NCBI GenBank assembly: GCA_034440615.1 | Contig: JAOTOM010002914.1 | Span: forward strand, 59,896-123,895 | Reading direction: 5' to 3' | DNA: 64,000 bases | DNA from: Ashinkailepas kermadecensis | Lineage: Eukaryota > Arthropoda > Thecostraca > Neolepadidae | Part shown: positions 13,941-26,861 of the stretch, in pieces | How positions within the stretch are numbered: position 1 is the stretch's first letter | How the letters are laid out: each line of letters starts with the position of its first letter | The notes under the pieces: generated by a model | What the model was told of the DNA's origin: nothing | Seen by the model: only the letters and a program-made list of their open reading frames with translations | Databases searched by the model: none | Made by a program: the position numbers and the translations under genes

Positions 13941-16399
13941 GTGTGTGCGGTGGGAGATTTCCTCACCCACATCCCTCGCGTAACGTGTCCGTGCTGCACT
14001 CAGCCGACCCGGTGCACGACTTCGGACGACTTCGGACGACTTCGGACGATTTCGGACCTGGTGCACGACTTCGGACGTGCCGTCGACCACCTCGAGGTCG
14101 ACACGAGTGGCCGTTGGGCGGAGGCGCCACTACGTCACCCTAGTGCGACGCTCCCCGCAAGGGTTTCACATCGTTCGCATCGTTCTCTCGTTTCCACCGC
14201 TCACTTCATGCTGGACCAGGTCTCCTGGCACACGGGATGAGAAAGGCGGACGGCAAGGGGTAGAGCTTGACCCCGTCCCTCACCCTCCCCCCCCCAAACT
14301 GAAGTTAAGTGCCCAGGAACAATACATCCGCCTTTCTCCTTAAGCCACCATTCTCATTACCCTCCATACCGTGTCACTTTCTTTGCCCATCCGAGTACTT
14401 CACAGCTTCTAAATAGTGTTGTTGCCCTTTTCTCACTCATACCTAGAAATAGGACAAGGGTCCAGATTCTCCCCCTGGTGGTGCTAGATTGGCACAGAAC
14501 ACATCTTGCAGGGTGAACCCTGTTCTCATGCAGGGAAAGACCTCCATACCAATGTGGTCCTTTTCACCTCACCCGCTAGAAACGTTTAAATGTCCTGACC
14601 AATTCGCTCTCGGGAAGCCGAAAAACAATTTCCATGATGCAAATGAACCTCGATTTGGAACAAAATGCCAAACATGAATGTCAATAAACCATTTACACTT
14701 TCGAAGACAAACCGTAACCTTTGTTATCTAATCTAAGTTGGACGAAGGATTTAATTCATTTCATTCATTTTTGATGTTATTGAAAGCATGCTGACGTCAA
14801 GACTACTACATCCATTATGTTACCGGCCAAGTGCATATCTATGGTATTGAGAATGGTAATCACGTCACTCCAATGCTGTGCAGTTATAATTCGTGCGGTT
14901 ATCTTTGGCCGTTGAATTCATTTACAAGAGTCGGGATAGCGAATATTTGAATCGAATCAGAGCATCGCCACGAGGACACCTGCAAGCGTTAGGCTACCAC
15001 AATGCATATGGACAGTTCATTCTACGCCACACTGAGAAAAGCGAGTACTAAGCATATTTAGGTGACACCACAATGCAGAAAATTCAACACTGCGTGTCCC
15101 TTTTGGGCAATTCGAGACGAATCACCAAGGTGTGTTCACCACACCAATCCGATTTTGACAAAATGAGTTCACGTTGTTAACGATGGCCCAGGTTACGATT
15201 ATGATATTTTTAGTTTTATAGTTATCAAGGGTCATGAGCTACAGGTCATCGGCATTTGGGGTTACGGAGAGAGTGCGTATCTAATTTTTAAAAATATATT
15301 TTTAATGGGAGAAGTTATTGTTCCAAACCTACATCATTTCAAAGAGAAAGACCTATTCAACGCAATAAAAATAGTTGTGGTCTGATAAATGCAACACTAA
15401 GCAATGTCAACTCGTGACATTTTATTGAACTTATGGTCTTTTCAGAAAGTCCCATTTCTTTTTACTTCTTGATCGACCATTGCCCCATCAATTGCCTAAC
15501 TGTTGGCGTCATTTTTTTCTTCAAAGCTGACTCCATAATGGATCACCCAGGTGAAATGTCAGGGCCTGACCTGACCTCCAGACAGTGTTATTGTGCGTGA
15601 CTATGGACATAACCGACATGGATGTTGTTTTAAAGCTGTTCGATCATGTAACGCGATGGTGATATTCTTAAGTACGTCAGATGTCAGAAATATCCCACCT
15701 GGGTCAGTAACCTGATTTCCGAATAGTGGCTTCATGTACTGTGTAGAAGATGACTGATATATGTCTCATTTTAAATCACTCTTCGCATATACCAAAATAG
15801 TCACGCATGGAGGTGTATCAGAGGTCACAGTGATCACATATGGGTCAGTGATCTCACTTCAAATGAAGGTTGCATTTGCATCATAGAAGGTATGTGGCAT
15901 GGGTGTCATTGAACATAGCTTGTTCAGAGAGCACAACAGTGCCAACACCCGTTATGTGTGGCCGCTGAGGTCAGATAGGTGTGCACGGTGACCTAGCCTT
16001 GAAATTATGACTTACGTCCAATGAATAACCTCGTTCGCCTTCGAGGAATTATTTAGGTGGCGTCCTTTCATTTCTTATGGAATTACTTGATGTCGCACAA
16101 TGTATTTCAGTTGCAAGCACATTTAGTTAAAAACGAATCATGAATATAGCATGTACATATGTACACCACATCATGATCCTCTAAAGTTCAAAGCAACGCC
16201 ATTTAAGGCAGACTCATGCATGCCAGTTACGGATGCGACGTACACAATGGTTTACATCCGCAGATATATCATTATCTCTACTATCATGCTCTTACTCTCC
16301 ATCCAGCGGTACAAAGCGCTCAAGTCTCTTATGTTCTTCAAGAGAAGCGATTCACGTTACTGAGCTGTAGGTTTATCAGCCACTTTTAGGACGCTGAGA
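13941..16399. other. Unique sequence, no gene recognised
   Basis: A triple gacttcgga repeat lies at about 14018-14075 and a C run at 14287-14296. From about 14600 the sequence is AT-rich, has no open frame above 70 codons and shows no repeat I can identify. Confidence 0.5.
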
Positions 16400-16800
16400 C
16401 AAATACAAACTCAATCTCAGTGTTGAGGCACGACCCACAGTTTTCAAGGAATGCTGAAGGGATTTATGCATCTAATGGCTGTTGGAGTCTGATAGATATA
16501 CCACACGTTTGGTCGACCCACCAATGCCATCGCATGTATTTTTGCCCTGCGCGGTTGCCAATCTATCTCTCTACTGGTACCACAAAATCTACTCACATCT
16601 GATGCTCCAATCGTTCTGAGGGCTACAAATATTTACAAAGTTGTGGTTCGTTTTATATTTCCCAGCGCAACCGCCGGAGAAAAAGTGGACTTTTTCAGTT
16701 CTGGATGCATCTGCCGCATATAGGGAATCAACAGACTGGAACTCTGCCGCTACAGACGTGCATTGTGCTGGTGAGTTGGACCACACGAAAGCTTTGGTGT
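16400..16800 (-). pseudogene. Decayed copy of an uncharacterised arthropod gene family
   Basis: Minus-strand translation gives KAFVWSNSPAQC, then VHFFSGGCAGKYKTNHNFVN and C-SPQNDWSIRCE, followed after an in-frame stop by QGKNTCDGIGGSTKR. From memory this follows the layout of a protein family common in arthropod genomes, with the pattern [FW]SDG..GQYKN..NF.NLC...HGKG.CDG.GG..KR. The family has no function I can name with confidence and often occurs in many copies. Two TAG stops follow the Glu of SIRCE within a few codons and another lies near 16470, so this copy is broken. Seen: the order and spacing of the motifs. Inferred: the family membership. Confidence 0.55.
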
Positions 16801-18645
16801 GAATCGCTGGTGCATGGCGTTAACGCTAACGGATGAAGAGTGTATTCGGAGTTATCTCAAGGAAGACTTTGAGCCGCTTCCTGGATGTCGAGTGAAACAT
16901 TTCGGAAAAAGCACCACAAGCATCGATCACGGCCGGCTCCCTGTTAGAGACAGTCACGCAGCTGCTTCAAGTATTGCGATTGCGCCTGGGCGATAGAGTC
17001 CTGATGCGTCAGCTTCGATCATCACATCACAAATCACATCACATCACATTCGATCATCATCACATCACGAAGCGCAGAAACATACTCGTCGGCCGGAGGC
17101 ACAACATCAATCAACGTGTAACGATCATCAGATCACACACAGGCGTTGTGAGCGCCACTCCGTTGGCGGGCAGGCAATGATGAGGCGGCAGACTCGCAAT
17201 GGTTGACAACCCGAGGGCAGGGCTGTCATTTTATTCCACAAAGTAGTGCACAATTCGCGAAGATTGCCCACAAGTAGTTTTAAGTAGCTAAACGTTTTGT
17301 ACTGCACATTTCGTGCCGTCTGCATCTAGAATGGTTCAGTATCCTCCTGTCAAGGCATACCTTTGCTAATGTCGTCGGAATCGTAAAATTAAACAACTTT
17401 CATATTCAATTTCTGTTCAGGCACATGCGTGTCCGTGGCAGCTTCCGCCAATATCTAGGAAGTACATCATCAAATGGTGGCGACAGGGGGACGATAACTC
17501 GAGGCACATCCGTCAACAGGCCCCAGCAATACGAGAAGAACTGCACGTGACCAAATATTGCAAGGCACCGTAAAGCGTAATATCGTGTAAAATGCAAAAT
17601 ATTTATCCAAATGTGACCTATGTGGACTATCATGACACGCTCATGATCTTGCTGGTTTCTCCGAACAAAGTGCTCGCAAACGCTCCCAAATCGAACAACT
17701 TATATAATGCACCCCTCAAGCGTCAACTCAAGGGCAGGTCGCTTAATCGTATCTGACCACCATGGCCTATCATGTAATTAAACCTGATACAATCGTGACC
17801 TGTCAGCAAAGGGTTTTAAAATGACACCGATATCGACCACTTCCACAATTTATAAGCACAACACAATATTGAGGTCAGGTCACTGAACCATATGCGACCT
17901 TTTTCACCTCTGGCGTATTTGACAATATAACCGTCGTGATCTATGGCCAAGTACCCTTTAAATGGCATCCATATCGGCTATGCTCGTAGTCACGTATCAT
18001 TATCTATTGTTCATGTCAGGCCCTTATACTTGACCTATGTGACTCATTTCGGATTCGGCTTTACAATAAAAATATTCCTTCTGAAAGAAAATTGATGGGA
18101 CACCCATCAGCTAAAAATGAAGAATATCAAAAGAGGACTTTTTAAAAGGTCACGAGGCCAGTGGAACGTCACAAGGTTGCGAGATCAAATGTTGACTTCA
18201 CAAGACCACACGTATTTGCATTGCATTGAGCAGCTCTTCCACCTTTAAATTATATCTATATTTGGTAAGCTAACTGTTACCACTAAAAAGAGATCAATGA
18301 TTTCCATATGAACTTCCTCCGTGATCTTAAAATGTTCCTAACCTGTAGCTCGAGACCCCTTTTACCTTACCTAGAAGCCAAAAATCTCAGAATCGTAATC
18401 TGGGCTGTAGATAACTCAGTGCACCCGTTTTCATCAAAATCGCAGGGGGTGTGGTGAATGATTTGGGGTCTACCTTGGTGATTTGGATGTGAATCCATTT
18501 GTCCTGAAATAGCCCCATTGACAGAGCCACACAAAAAATCAGTAGGAGTTTCGTTTTAGTGTCATGATCTGTCACCTTGGCCCCAGTGGTGATCCGCTAT
18601 ACAGGACAGAATACAAATATGAATAAATATATAAATATACATATG
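16801..18645. other. Unique sequence, no gene recognised
   Basis: A short catcac-rich stretch lies at about 17015-17068. Region 17400-17640 holds a 75-codon minus-strand frame without recognisable homology. Otherwise AT-rich unique DNA. Confidence 0.45.
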
Positions 18646-18825
18646 CTTTGTTGATTTCTGAAAACTATTGGGAGAGGACACAATAATTGGAGGCAATGGG
18701 CGGGCCCAATTTGTTTGGGGGCATACTTCATAGGGTCCCGTTTTAGAAGTTTAAATTTCGGGTTGGCAAAGCCAACATCATTGAGGTGGCAGATACCCTT
18801 CAAAAGTATGCAAACAACACTTCCA
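18646..18825 (+). mobile_element. Dispersed repeat B, copy 1
   Basis: Aligns with 40083-40255 in the same orientation. Shared blocks are ttgatttctgaaaa, attg.gg..aca, a gggc.ggg segment, gccaa.atc..tgaggtgg and aaaagtat..aa.caaca. Moderately diverged and non-coding; class unknown. The C- and CA-rich junction just after it leads into the (TA)n array. Confidence 0.6.
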
Positions 18826-18833
18826 CCCCCCCC

Positions 18834-19314
<481 letters not shown>

Positions 19315-19394
19315 GTATGTCATGGGCCTCACATGGCATCAACCTCTGAGTTGAATACCTTTTCTCGTTTGCTCCATGTTTTGTATTCGTTTGT

Positions 19395-19862
19395 TGCAAT
19401 GCTTATAAATAACATTTCCACAGGCAGTCACATATTCGTCGACGTTCCGAACTTATCCAAGACCATTTTGAAGGCTTAGTTGCGAACGAAGTTCTTGATC
19501 TGCAAACGGATACATTTGAAAATTCACACATTTCATTCACAACACAAGTATGTTGCATTGCATGATACTTTTCATACAGACTTTCAGGGCTGCAGAAAGT
19601 CTGCTGCACAATGCACCTGCTTACAATGCTCTACATCCGCATGAATATGGCCATCTTGCCTGGTCGGCTGCCTATCACATAGAGCGGGCAGTGTGAGCTG
19701 GTTCCTTTGGACATTGACGATAGGCGCTCTTTCTCTGACGTATATGGTATCCTGCTTTGCAAGCCGCCTGTGGTCTGTGATTCCTGCAAGCATGGTGGTG
19801 TTTGATGTGAGCATGTCCCTAGTGGGGGTAAGCGTATGAGTGGTAACGGCGACTGTTCGCAT
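19395..19862 (-). pseudogene. Penelope-like element fragment, 3' end of coding region
   Basis: The minus-strand frame (19862 to 19584) contains DMLTSNTTMLAGITDHRRLA, then IYVRERAPIVNVQ and LCDRQPTRQDGHIHAD, which aligns with the + strand fragment at 20400-20640. This is the region after the GIY-YIG motif of a Penelope-like retroelement. The GIY-YIG core itself is missing in this copy. Its 3' untranslated part shares gttgtgaatgaaa, gtgtgaa.tttt and aacgtcgacgaatat with the other copy (20690-20810). The fragment is 5'-truncated, as is typical of these elements. Confidence 0.65.
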
Positions 19863-20165
19863 TCCTACCGGGCAGGCGTCATCGGTGCCGATGCCACGAG
19901 AGCAATTGCGAACTGTTCCTCATATGGTCTCGTCAGATCGAGAGCTATGCAAACGTCGACACATACTCGTGAACAACGCGCATGAGAATTACGACTCTGA
20001 TTCAGTGAAATATCTCATGGGAAATTACTAACTGAGCGAAGGTGATAAGTGCCAGCACAGCGTCGGTGAGGGCATGGATGAGTGCTAGAGAGTATCCTGT
20101 CTAAGCCCTGAGACGGATGAGAAAGTTTTCCGTGGTGTCTCGCACGGCAGCAATCAATCGTGACC
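19863..20165. other. Spacer between two Penelope-like fragments
   Basis: About 300 bp with no alignable element sequence. It may contain decayed 5' parts of either fragment. No feature can be supported. Confidence 0.4.
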
Positions 20166-20820
20166 GCACACTTAGGTGGATGGTTTATTACACCGGCCAC
20201 CGTATCGAGCCGTGTCATCAGCAACAATTTCGGCCAGCATCAGCGCACGTTGCACCAAACCGGTGTTGTGTACCGTTACCGATGCACTGTCGGGGACTGT
20301 GTGAGCCGCCAGGCACACTACATCGGTCTGACGACGACGACTCTCAGCCACCGACTGACAATGCATCTACGAGAGAGGGCCCGAAACACACACACATGCG
20401 CGCGCAACACAGCACGGTCCTTACCAGGAACATGCTCACGCCAAACACCACCGTGCTCGCACGAACCACAGACCGCAGGCAGCTCGCAACGCTGGAAACA
20501 GTAGACATCAGAAAAACAGCAGCCATCGCTATCGGTCAAAATAAGCCGCTCACACGCACTCTATGTGACAGACAGCTGGGTAGGTAAGATGGCAATAGCT
20601 AGGCGCATGTGGAGTATTGTCGGTAGCTACATTGCGCAGGGGCTTGGCGCTGAAGGTGCGCATGCAAATGTGTCCCAGGTATGATTTTGTTGTGAATGAA
20701 AGGTGTGAACTTTGAATAATGTACGCGATTGCACGGTAATAACCTCGTCTATGGCTATGTCTGGAAAATTAGCCCAGACAAGTGCAAAACGTCGACGAAT
20801 ATATGATTAGCTTTAAAAAC
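20166..20820 (+). pseudogene. Penelope-like element fragment with GIY-YIG endonuclease motif
   Basis: The + strand frame from 20160 reads TLHQTGVVYRYRCTVGDC, then HYIGLTTTTLSHRLTMHL. This matches the start of the GIY-YIG endonuclease domain of Penelope-like elements (VVY...C...YIG.T...L..R...H). At about 20380-20400 the reading frame shifts, and the protein continues in the other frame as NMLTPNTTVLARTTDRRQLA and LCDRQLGR, the same region seen in the minus-strand copy. Reverse transcriptase is not visible upstream, so this is a truncated, frameshifted relic. The shared 3' tail ends near 20810 at acgtcgacgaatat. It lies head to head with the fragment at 19395-19862. Confidence 0.75.
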
Positions 20821-20960
20821 GTCATACGCCAACACACTGATGATGACGAAGCTTGGATAAATATACGAAAAAGTGATCATTGCCAAGTTTGCTGTCTTGC
20901 TTAATGAACAGTGTATTATAGAGACCTCGTGTGCTGTACTTTAATATATTGATGTACATA

Positions 20961-20962
<2 letters not shown>

Positions 20963-21047
<85 letters not shown>
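20963..21047. repeat. (TA)n microsatellite
   Basis: About 42 TA units starting roughly 150 bp after the 3' end of the + strand Penelope-like fragment, mirroring the (TA)n array beyond the other fragment. Confidence 0.95.
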
Positions 21048-21049
<2 letters not shown>

Positions 21050-23177
21050 GGTGGTGTTCATGGTACCTATTACAAAATTTACATTTGACTACATCTATAT
21101 AGCGAAAGGGATGCAACTGCTAGAATATGCACAATAAACTTCACCGAGTTGTGGCCCAACATTGGGTATGTATAGTATGGAAGGAAAATCGAACCATATC
21201 AGACGGATGATACCCAGATGTCGACAGCCCGTGGACACGCGATCGTCCCCAGTATTCACAGCTTCCTGCAGCAGTCGTTGACTAGCATCGCTAACTAGCT
21301 ATCGGTCGCCAGCATGCCTGTCCTCACTCTGATTAATTGTCCAAGTCCTCTTCTACATTGTGCCAGGATTGCCAGAACGCCATCGTTCTGGCAGCACGCA
21401 CTAAGCATGCATCCAGCCGGGGAAATTCAGAATACCTATGTCCATGTCGCACCGTGGCTCAAGCACAGTGTCGGTGTTTGCTCGGCAGAATGCAACATAC
21501 GGCGGAGCAGCTGGGTTTCCGGCCCGGCCGCTGAACACTGCCCGCGCTCGCCCGGGTTGTGTTTATGCAACGACTGTGTGGCCCGCGTGGGATTTAGCGG
21601 TAGGCGCGCTGTAAAATGGGTCATGTTCAGCGCGGCTGGCGACTGGACATGACGCCATTACTGCCAACAATACGGAATGTCCGTGGCGCGAATTGTAGCC
21701 ACCGTCTCCCCGTAGAGATGTAGGGAAGTGCAGGCACATGCAACAAGCGCTTCAGCCAAGTTTACTATGCGAGTCCGAACCAGCTGTCCGTCAGCCGAGG
21801 GTGTGGGTGGGGGGGGGGGGGGGGAGCACGCAGTAGACGCTGGCCCGTGCCATGTTGCGAAGTTTCCCACGCGGCTCAGCGGCGCGCGCCACGCCCGGCT
21901 AATGGCGGCGCCGCCGGCGCTGTGTTGTCATGCAGTCGGCGCCGAATTACTCGGCCGTAAAAGTCTCCGAACAGTGTGTCTGCAGTTACACACGCACTTC
22001 CAGCGGGGACGTGTCGATCGCGGCCGATTGCCGGAGCAGACGCCGCTGCCTCCGTGCGTAGCTGCGATTGATTTAGAACTTGTTGCCTGGTCGGCTGCGG
22101 CTTCGCGACACGGTCAACAGCTGAGGTCACATGGCGTCGCCTGCTTCTCACCCTGGCAGGAAGGGCGGGCACCTTGGGGAATCGAACCGATTGATGTCTT
22201 GCCGCTGATCAGGAGGCTGAGTGGAAACGGTACCGGCTCTGATTCTATGGAGAATACTGAACTTCGTGTGCAAGCATCTTGCTGGCCCCTTCACGCCCAA
22301 CGGATATGGAGGCCAGCGCAGTGATAATAGAGGGCAGCCACGTACTGTGCGGCTATCCTGGACAGATGCCTGCTGAGTTCGACTGGTCAGTGCTGGTCAC
22401 TGGAGCCAGATCATGTCGCTAGGACCATTGTTAACGGCTCACACCTGCAATTGCACCACGAGGAATAAACAAGCATCTGCAAAATGTGTGCATTGACTAT
22501 TTGTGAACAACCCCGTATGTCGTATGGCGGTACATAGACAGGCGGACGTCTGATTCTGAGTCTGTCTCATCGATCTACGCTAGTCTTGAAGCCACTGCTT
22601 CACAGTTCACCGGGACGCCTCATCAATCTACGCTAGTCTTGAAGACACGGCTTCATAGTTCACCGAGACGCCTTGCTGATCGACTGCGAGTCAGAAGATG
22701 CCCCCCCCCCCGGGTCACCACCCGGTCACCTCCAGGCCACCCCTGGACAGGGAACAACCTCACGGACTTCGTGCCGCGCTTCCCAGCCGGGGTCCATCAG
22801 GGGCCCACCGGGCGCTGCGCGAGCGACTGTGCACACTTTGCCCGCCAGCAGGCAGGCGCTGTCTCGGCCGATTTGGCTCGTTGGTCGAAGATGTACCAAG
22901 TGCACTCCACCTGTCCCGTTGACCCACTCGCCAGTTTCTCCGGAACGCCGCCGCTTAGCACCGTCGTCCTGTAGCACTGGGCCGGCACGCACGTGCCTCC
23001 CACAGCTGTGTACACTTGATGAGGAGCCGACACTTCTCTGGCACTCCACTTGGGAAGATTTGGTCCCGTCACGAACTGACATTGCACTTTTACCTGGCGT
23101 TTTGGAGGGCAGAGTCGCATCGCTTAATGTCGTGACCTACTGAGTAATGCAGATTTTTATGGATTACACTTCCATAT

Positions 23178-23178
<1 letters not shown>
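21048..23178. other. GC-rich unique sequence, no gene recognised
   Basis: Poly-G run at 21808-21825 and poly-C run at 22699-22709. On the minus strand at about 22172-22185, ggttcgattcccc matches a tRNA B box, but no convincing A box or cloverleaf precedes it. Overlapping open frames up to 198 codons lack recognisable domains and occur on both strands. Confidence 0.4.
22567..22672. repeat. Two-copy 53-bp tandem duplication
   Basis: The segment atctacgctagtcttgaag followed by ttcaccg.gacgcct appears at 22567 and again 53 bp later, with a few mismatches. Confidence 0.85.

Positions 23179-23256
<78 letters not shown>
23179..23256. repeat. (TA)n microsatellite
   Basis: About 39 uninterrupted TA units. 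Confidence 0.96.
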
Positions 23257-23258
<2 letters not shown>

Positions 23259-23870
23259 GTGTTTATTTGAATTACTCGTCGATATGTATCATGACCTAAC
23301 AATTGAACTGGACCGAGGCCGTTGAAACAGAAAATGTCTCCATGATTAGTTGCATGGTGAGCGCGTAAATGAGTTGTACATGAGTGCTAGCTAACTGACG
23401 TGGAGAATGGAGATCTTGTCGGGGAGCACACACAAGGCACACATGATGTGCATTCACCTTGCCCATTTCCGATGCAGTCATCAGGACAATAAAGTGTGCC
23501 CACAGGCACAGGAAACTGCACTCAAGCAGCTTACAATGTTGTAGAAGAACAGGGATTGACAAACTACAAAGCATAGCCCAGGAGTGGATGCGCCAAATGT
23601 TAGACAATTATCTCCAACAATGACTGAGTTATGGCACGGAAGGGAAGCTACCGCAGTCCATGCCACATCGGCACGCGACGTGGCGCCTTCCCGCCGCCCC
23701 GCCGGAGCGACGGGTGGCTCGTCGACCGCGGGACAGCGCATATATTATGTAGCATAATATGCTATACATAATGTCATATATTGTGTATCATAGCATCATA
23801 TCACAGTACGTGCCATATATTATGGTATCATTAGCATCGATAGGCGCACGGTCTGAGCTCCATATACACA
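23257..23870. other. Unique sequence with an AT-rich palindromic segment
   Basis: At 23743-23768 the core AGCATAATATGCT is a perfect hairpin with a one-base centre, set in an AT-rich stretch with several catatatt/tatcat words (23740-23835). No coding feature is supported. Confidence 0.5.
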
Positions 23871-26425
23871 TGAGTAGACCACACACACAGGAGTGGGCCA
23901 CATACACAGGAGTGGGCCACATACACTGGAGTGGGTCACATACACAGGAGTGGGCCACATACACAGGAGTAGACCACATACACAGGAGTGGGCCACATAC
24001 ACAGGAGTGGGCCACATACACTGGAGTAGACCACATACACAGGAGTGGGCCACATACACAGGAGTGGGCCACATACACAGGAGTGGGCCACATACACTGG
24101 AGTAGACCACATACACAGGAGTGGGCCACATACACAGGAGTGGGCCACATACACTGGAGTAGACCACATACACAGGAGTGGTCCACATACACAGGAGTGG
24201 GCCACATACACAGGAGTAGACCACATACACAGGAGTGGGCCACATACACAGGAGTGGGCCACATACACTGGAGTAGACCACATGCACAGGAGTGGGCCAC
24301 ATACACAGGAGTGGGCCACATACACAGGAGTGGGCCACATACACTGGAGTAGACCACATACACAGGAGTGGGCCACATACACAGGAGTGGGCCACATACA
24401 CAGGAGTGGGCCACATACACTGGAGTAGACCACATACACAGGAGTGGGCCACATACACAGGAGTGGGCCACATACACAGGAGTGGGCCACATACACAGGA
24501 GTGGGCCACATACACAGGAGTGGGCCACATACACAGGAGTGGGCCACATACACAGGAGTGGGCCACATACACAGGAGTGGGCCACATACACTGGAGTAGA
24601 CCACATACACAGGAGTGGTCCACATACACAGGAGTGGGCCACATACACTGGAGTAGACCACATGCACAGGAGTGGGCCACATACACAGAAGTGGGCCACA
24701 TACACAGGAGTGGGCCACATACACAGGAGTGGGCCACATACACAGGAGTGGGCCACATACACAGGAGTGAGCCACATACACTGGCCACAGTAGGAGTGGG
24801 CCACATACACAGGAGTGGGCCACATACACTGGGTAGACCACATACACAGGAGTGGGCCACATACACAGGAGTGGGTCCACATACACAGGAGTGACCACAT
24901 ACACAGGAGTGGGCCACATACACAGGAGTAGACCACATACACAGGAGTAGACCACACACAGGGGATACACAGGAGTGGACCACATACACAGGAGTGGGCC
25001 ACATACACAGGAGTGGGCCACATACACAGGAGTAGACCACATACACAGGAGTAGACCACATACACAGGAGTGGGCCACATACACAGGAGTGGGCCACATA
25101 CACAGGAGTAGACCACATACACAGGAGTGGGCCACATACACAGGAGTGGGCCACATACACAGGAGTGGGCCACATACACAGGAGTGGGCCACATACACAG
25201 GAGTAGACCACATACACAGGCAATACACAGGAGTGGTGGGCCACACAGAGTAGACCACATACACAGGAGTGGGCCACATACACTGGAGTAGACCACATAC
25301 ACAGGAGTGGGCCACATACACAGGAGTGGGCCACATACACAGGAGTGGGCCACATACACAGGAGTGGGCCACATACACTGGAGTAGACCACATACACAGG
25401 AGTGGGCCACATACACAGGAGTGGGCCACATACACTGGAGTAGACCACATACACAGGAGTGGGCACATAAAGGGGGGGGGGTGGGCCACATACACTGGAG
25501 TAGACCACATGCACAGGAGTGGGCCACATACACAGGAGTGGGCCACATACACAGGAGTGGGCCACATACACAGGAGTGGGCCACATACACAGGAGTGGGC
25601 CACATACACTGGAGTAGACCACATACACAGGAGTGGTCCACATACACAGGAGTGGGCCACATACACAGAAGTGGGCCACATACACTGGAGTAGACCACGT
25701 ACACAGGAGTGGGCCACATACACAGGAGTGGGTCACATACACAGGAGTGGGCCACATACACAGGAGTGGGCCACATACACAGGAGTGGGCCACATACACA
25801 GGAGTGGGCCACATACACTGGAGTAGACCACATACACAGGAGTGGGCCACATACACAGGAGTGGGCCACATACACAGGAGTGGGCCACATACACAGGAGT
25901 GGGCCACATACACTGGAGTAGACCACATGCACAGGAGTGGGCCACATACACAGGAGTGGGCCACATACACTGGAGTAGACCACATACACAGGAGTGGGCC
26001 ACATACACAGGAGTGGGCCACATACACTGGAGTAGACCACATACACAGGAGTGGGCCACACACACAGGAGTGGGCCACATACACAGGAGTGGGCCACATA
26101 CACAGGAGTGGGCCACATACACAGGGCCACATACAGTAGCAGAATGGGCCACATACACAGGAGTGGACCACATACACAGGAGTGGGCCACATACACAGGA
26201 GTAGTCCACATACACAGGAGTAGGCCACATACACAGGAGTGGGTCCACATACACAGGAGTGGGCCACATACACAGGAGTGGGCCACATACACAGGAGTGG
26301 GCCACATACACAGGAGTGGGCCACATACACAGGAGTGGGTCACATACACAGGAGTGGTCCACATACACAGGAGTAGACGACATACACAGGAGTGGTCCAC
26401 ATACACAGGAGTAGACCACATACGG
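23871..26425. repeat. 19-bp minisatellite, 2.55 kb
   Basis: About 134 units of ccacatacacaggagtggg. A second unit type, ccacatacactggagtaga, is interspersed in a non-random, blocky order. Near 24785, 24950, 25220, 25470 and 26125 there are irregular junctions (partial units, a G run, gtagcagaat) that look like deletion or rearrangement scars. No phase of the minus strand contains a stop, so overlapping frames up to 888 codons appear. These are spurious. Confidence 0.97.
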
Positions 26426-26861
26426 AGTAGACTCGCCCAGGCGCCATCTTTCATCGTAATACAAACCGCTAATGCTTAAACTTCACATTTCTGCCTTTGT
26501 GATTTCATTGAAAAAATAACTAATTGTTCCTTAGTGCGATGTTTGGGGACACTTTGATCTGGTGTCAGTTTGATGTCTATGTTTATTTAACCTACTTATT
26601 AGTTGAAAAAGTTAGTCAGATTAGAACGGGCTTAAGCGACATGATATTTAGAACGGACTTTCAACGGGTTGGGATAAAACCATGACCATAGTCACCTCAA
26701 ATAGTAAACTCTTTCAGTTCCCCTTCACAAATCAGTTATCTGTGGTACACAATGATCGGAGGGGCTCCGCAGTGTAGATCAGACACATGCAGCCGGCGGC
26801 TAAAGGATGTATGAATCGTATACACCCCTGCAGGGGCAGTCGTGTGTGTGGGGGGGGGGGG
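26426..26861. other. Unique spacer between two minisatellites
   Basis: AT-rich unique DNA, then a G run at 26851-26861 that leads into the next array. No gene recognised. Confidence 0.5.

Noticed and set aside
22150..22260. Second tRNA-like element suggested by ggttcgattcccc on the minus strand
   Set aside because: No credible A box or cloverleaf precedes it, and no repeat partner exists in the window; a chance match is possible.
23788..26454. An 888-codon Cys/Val/His-rich frame on the minus strand
   Set aside because: An artefact of the 19-bp minisatellite; other phases are open over the same span.
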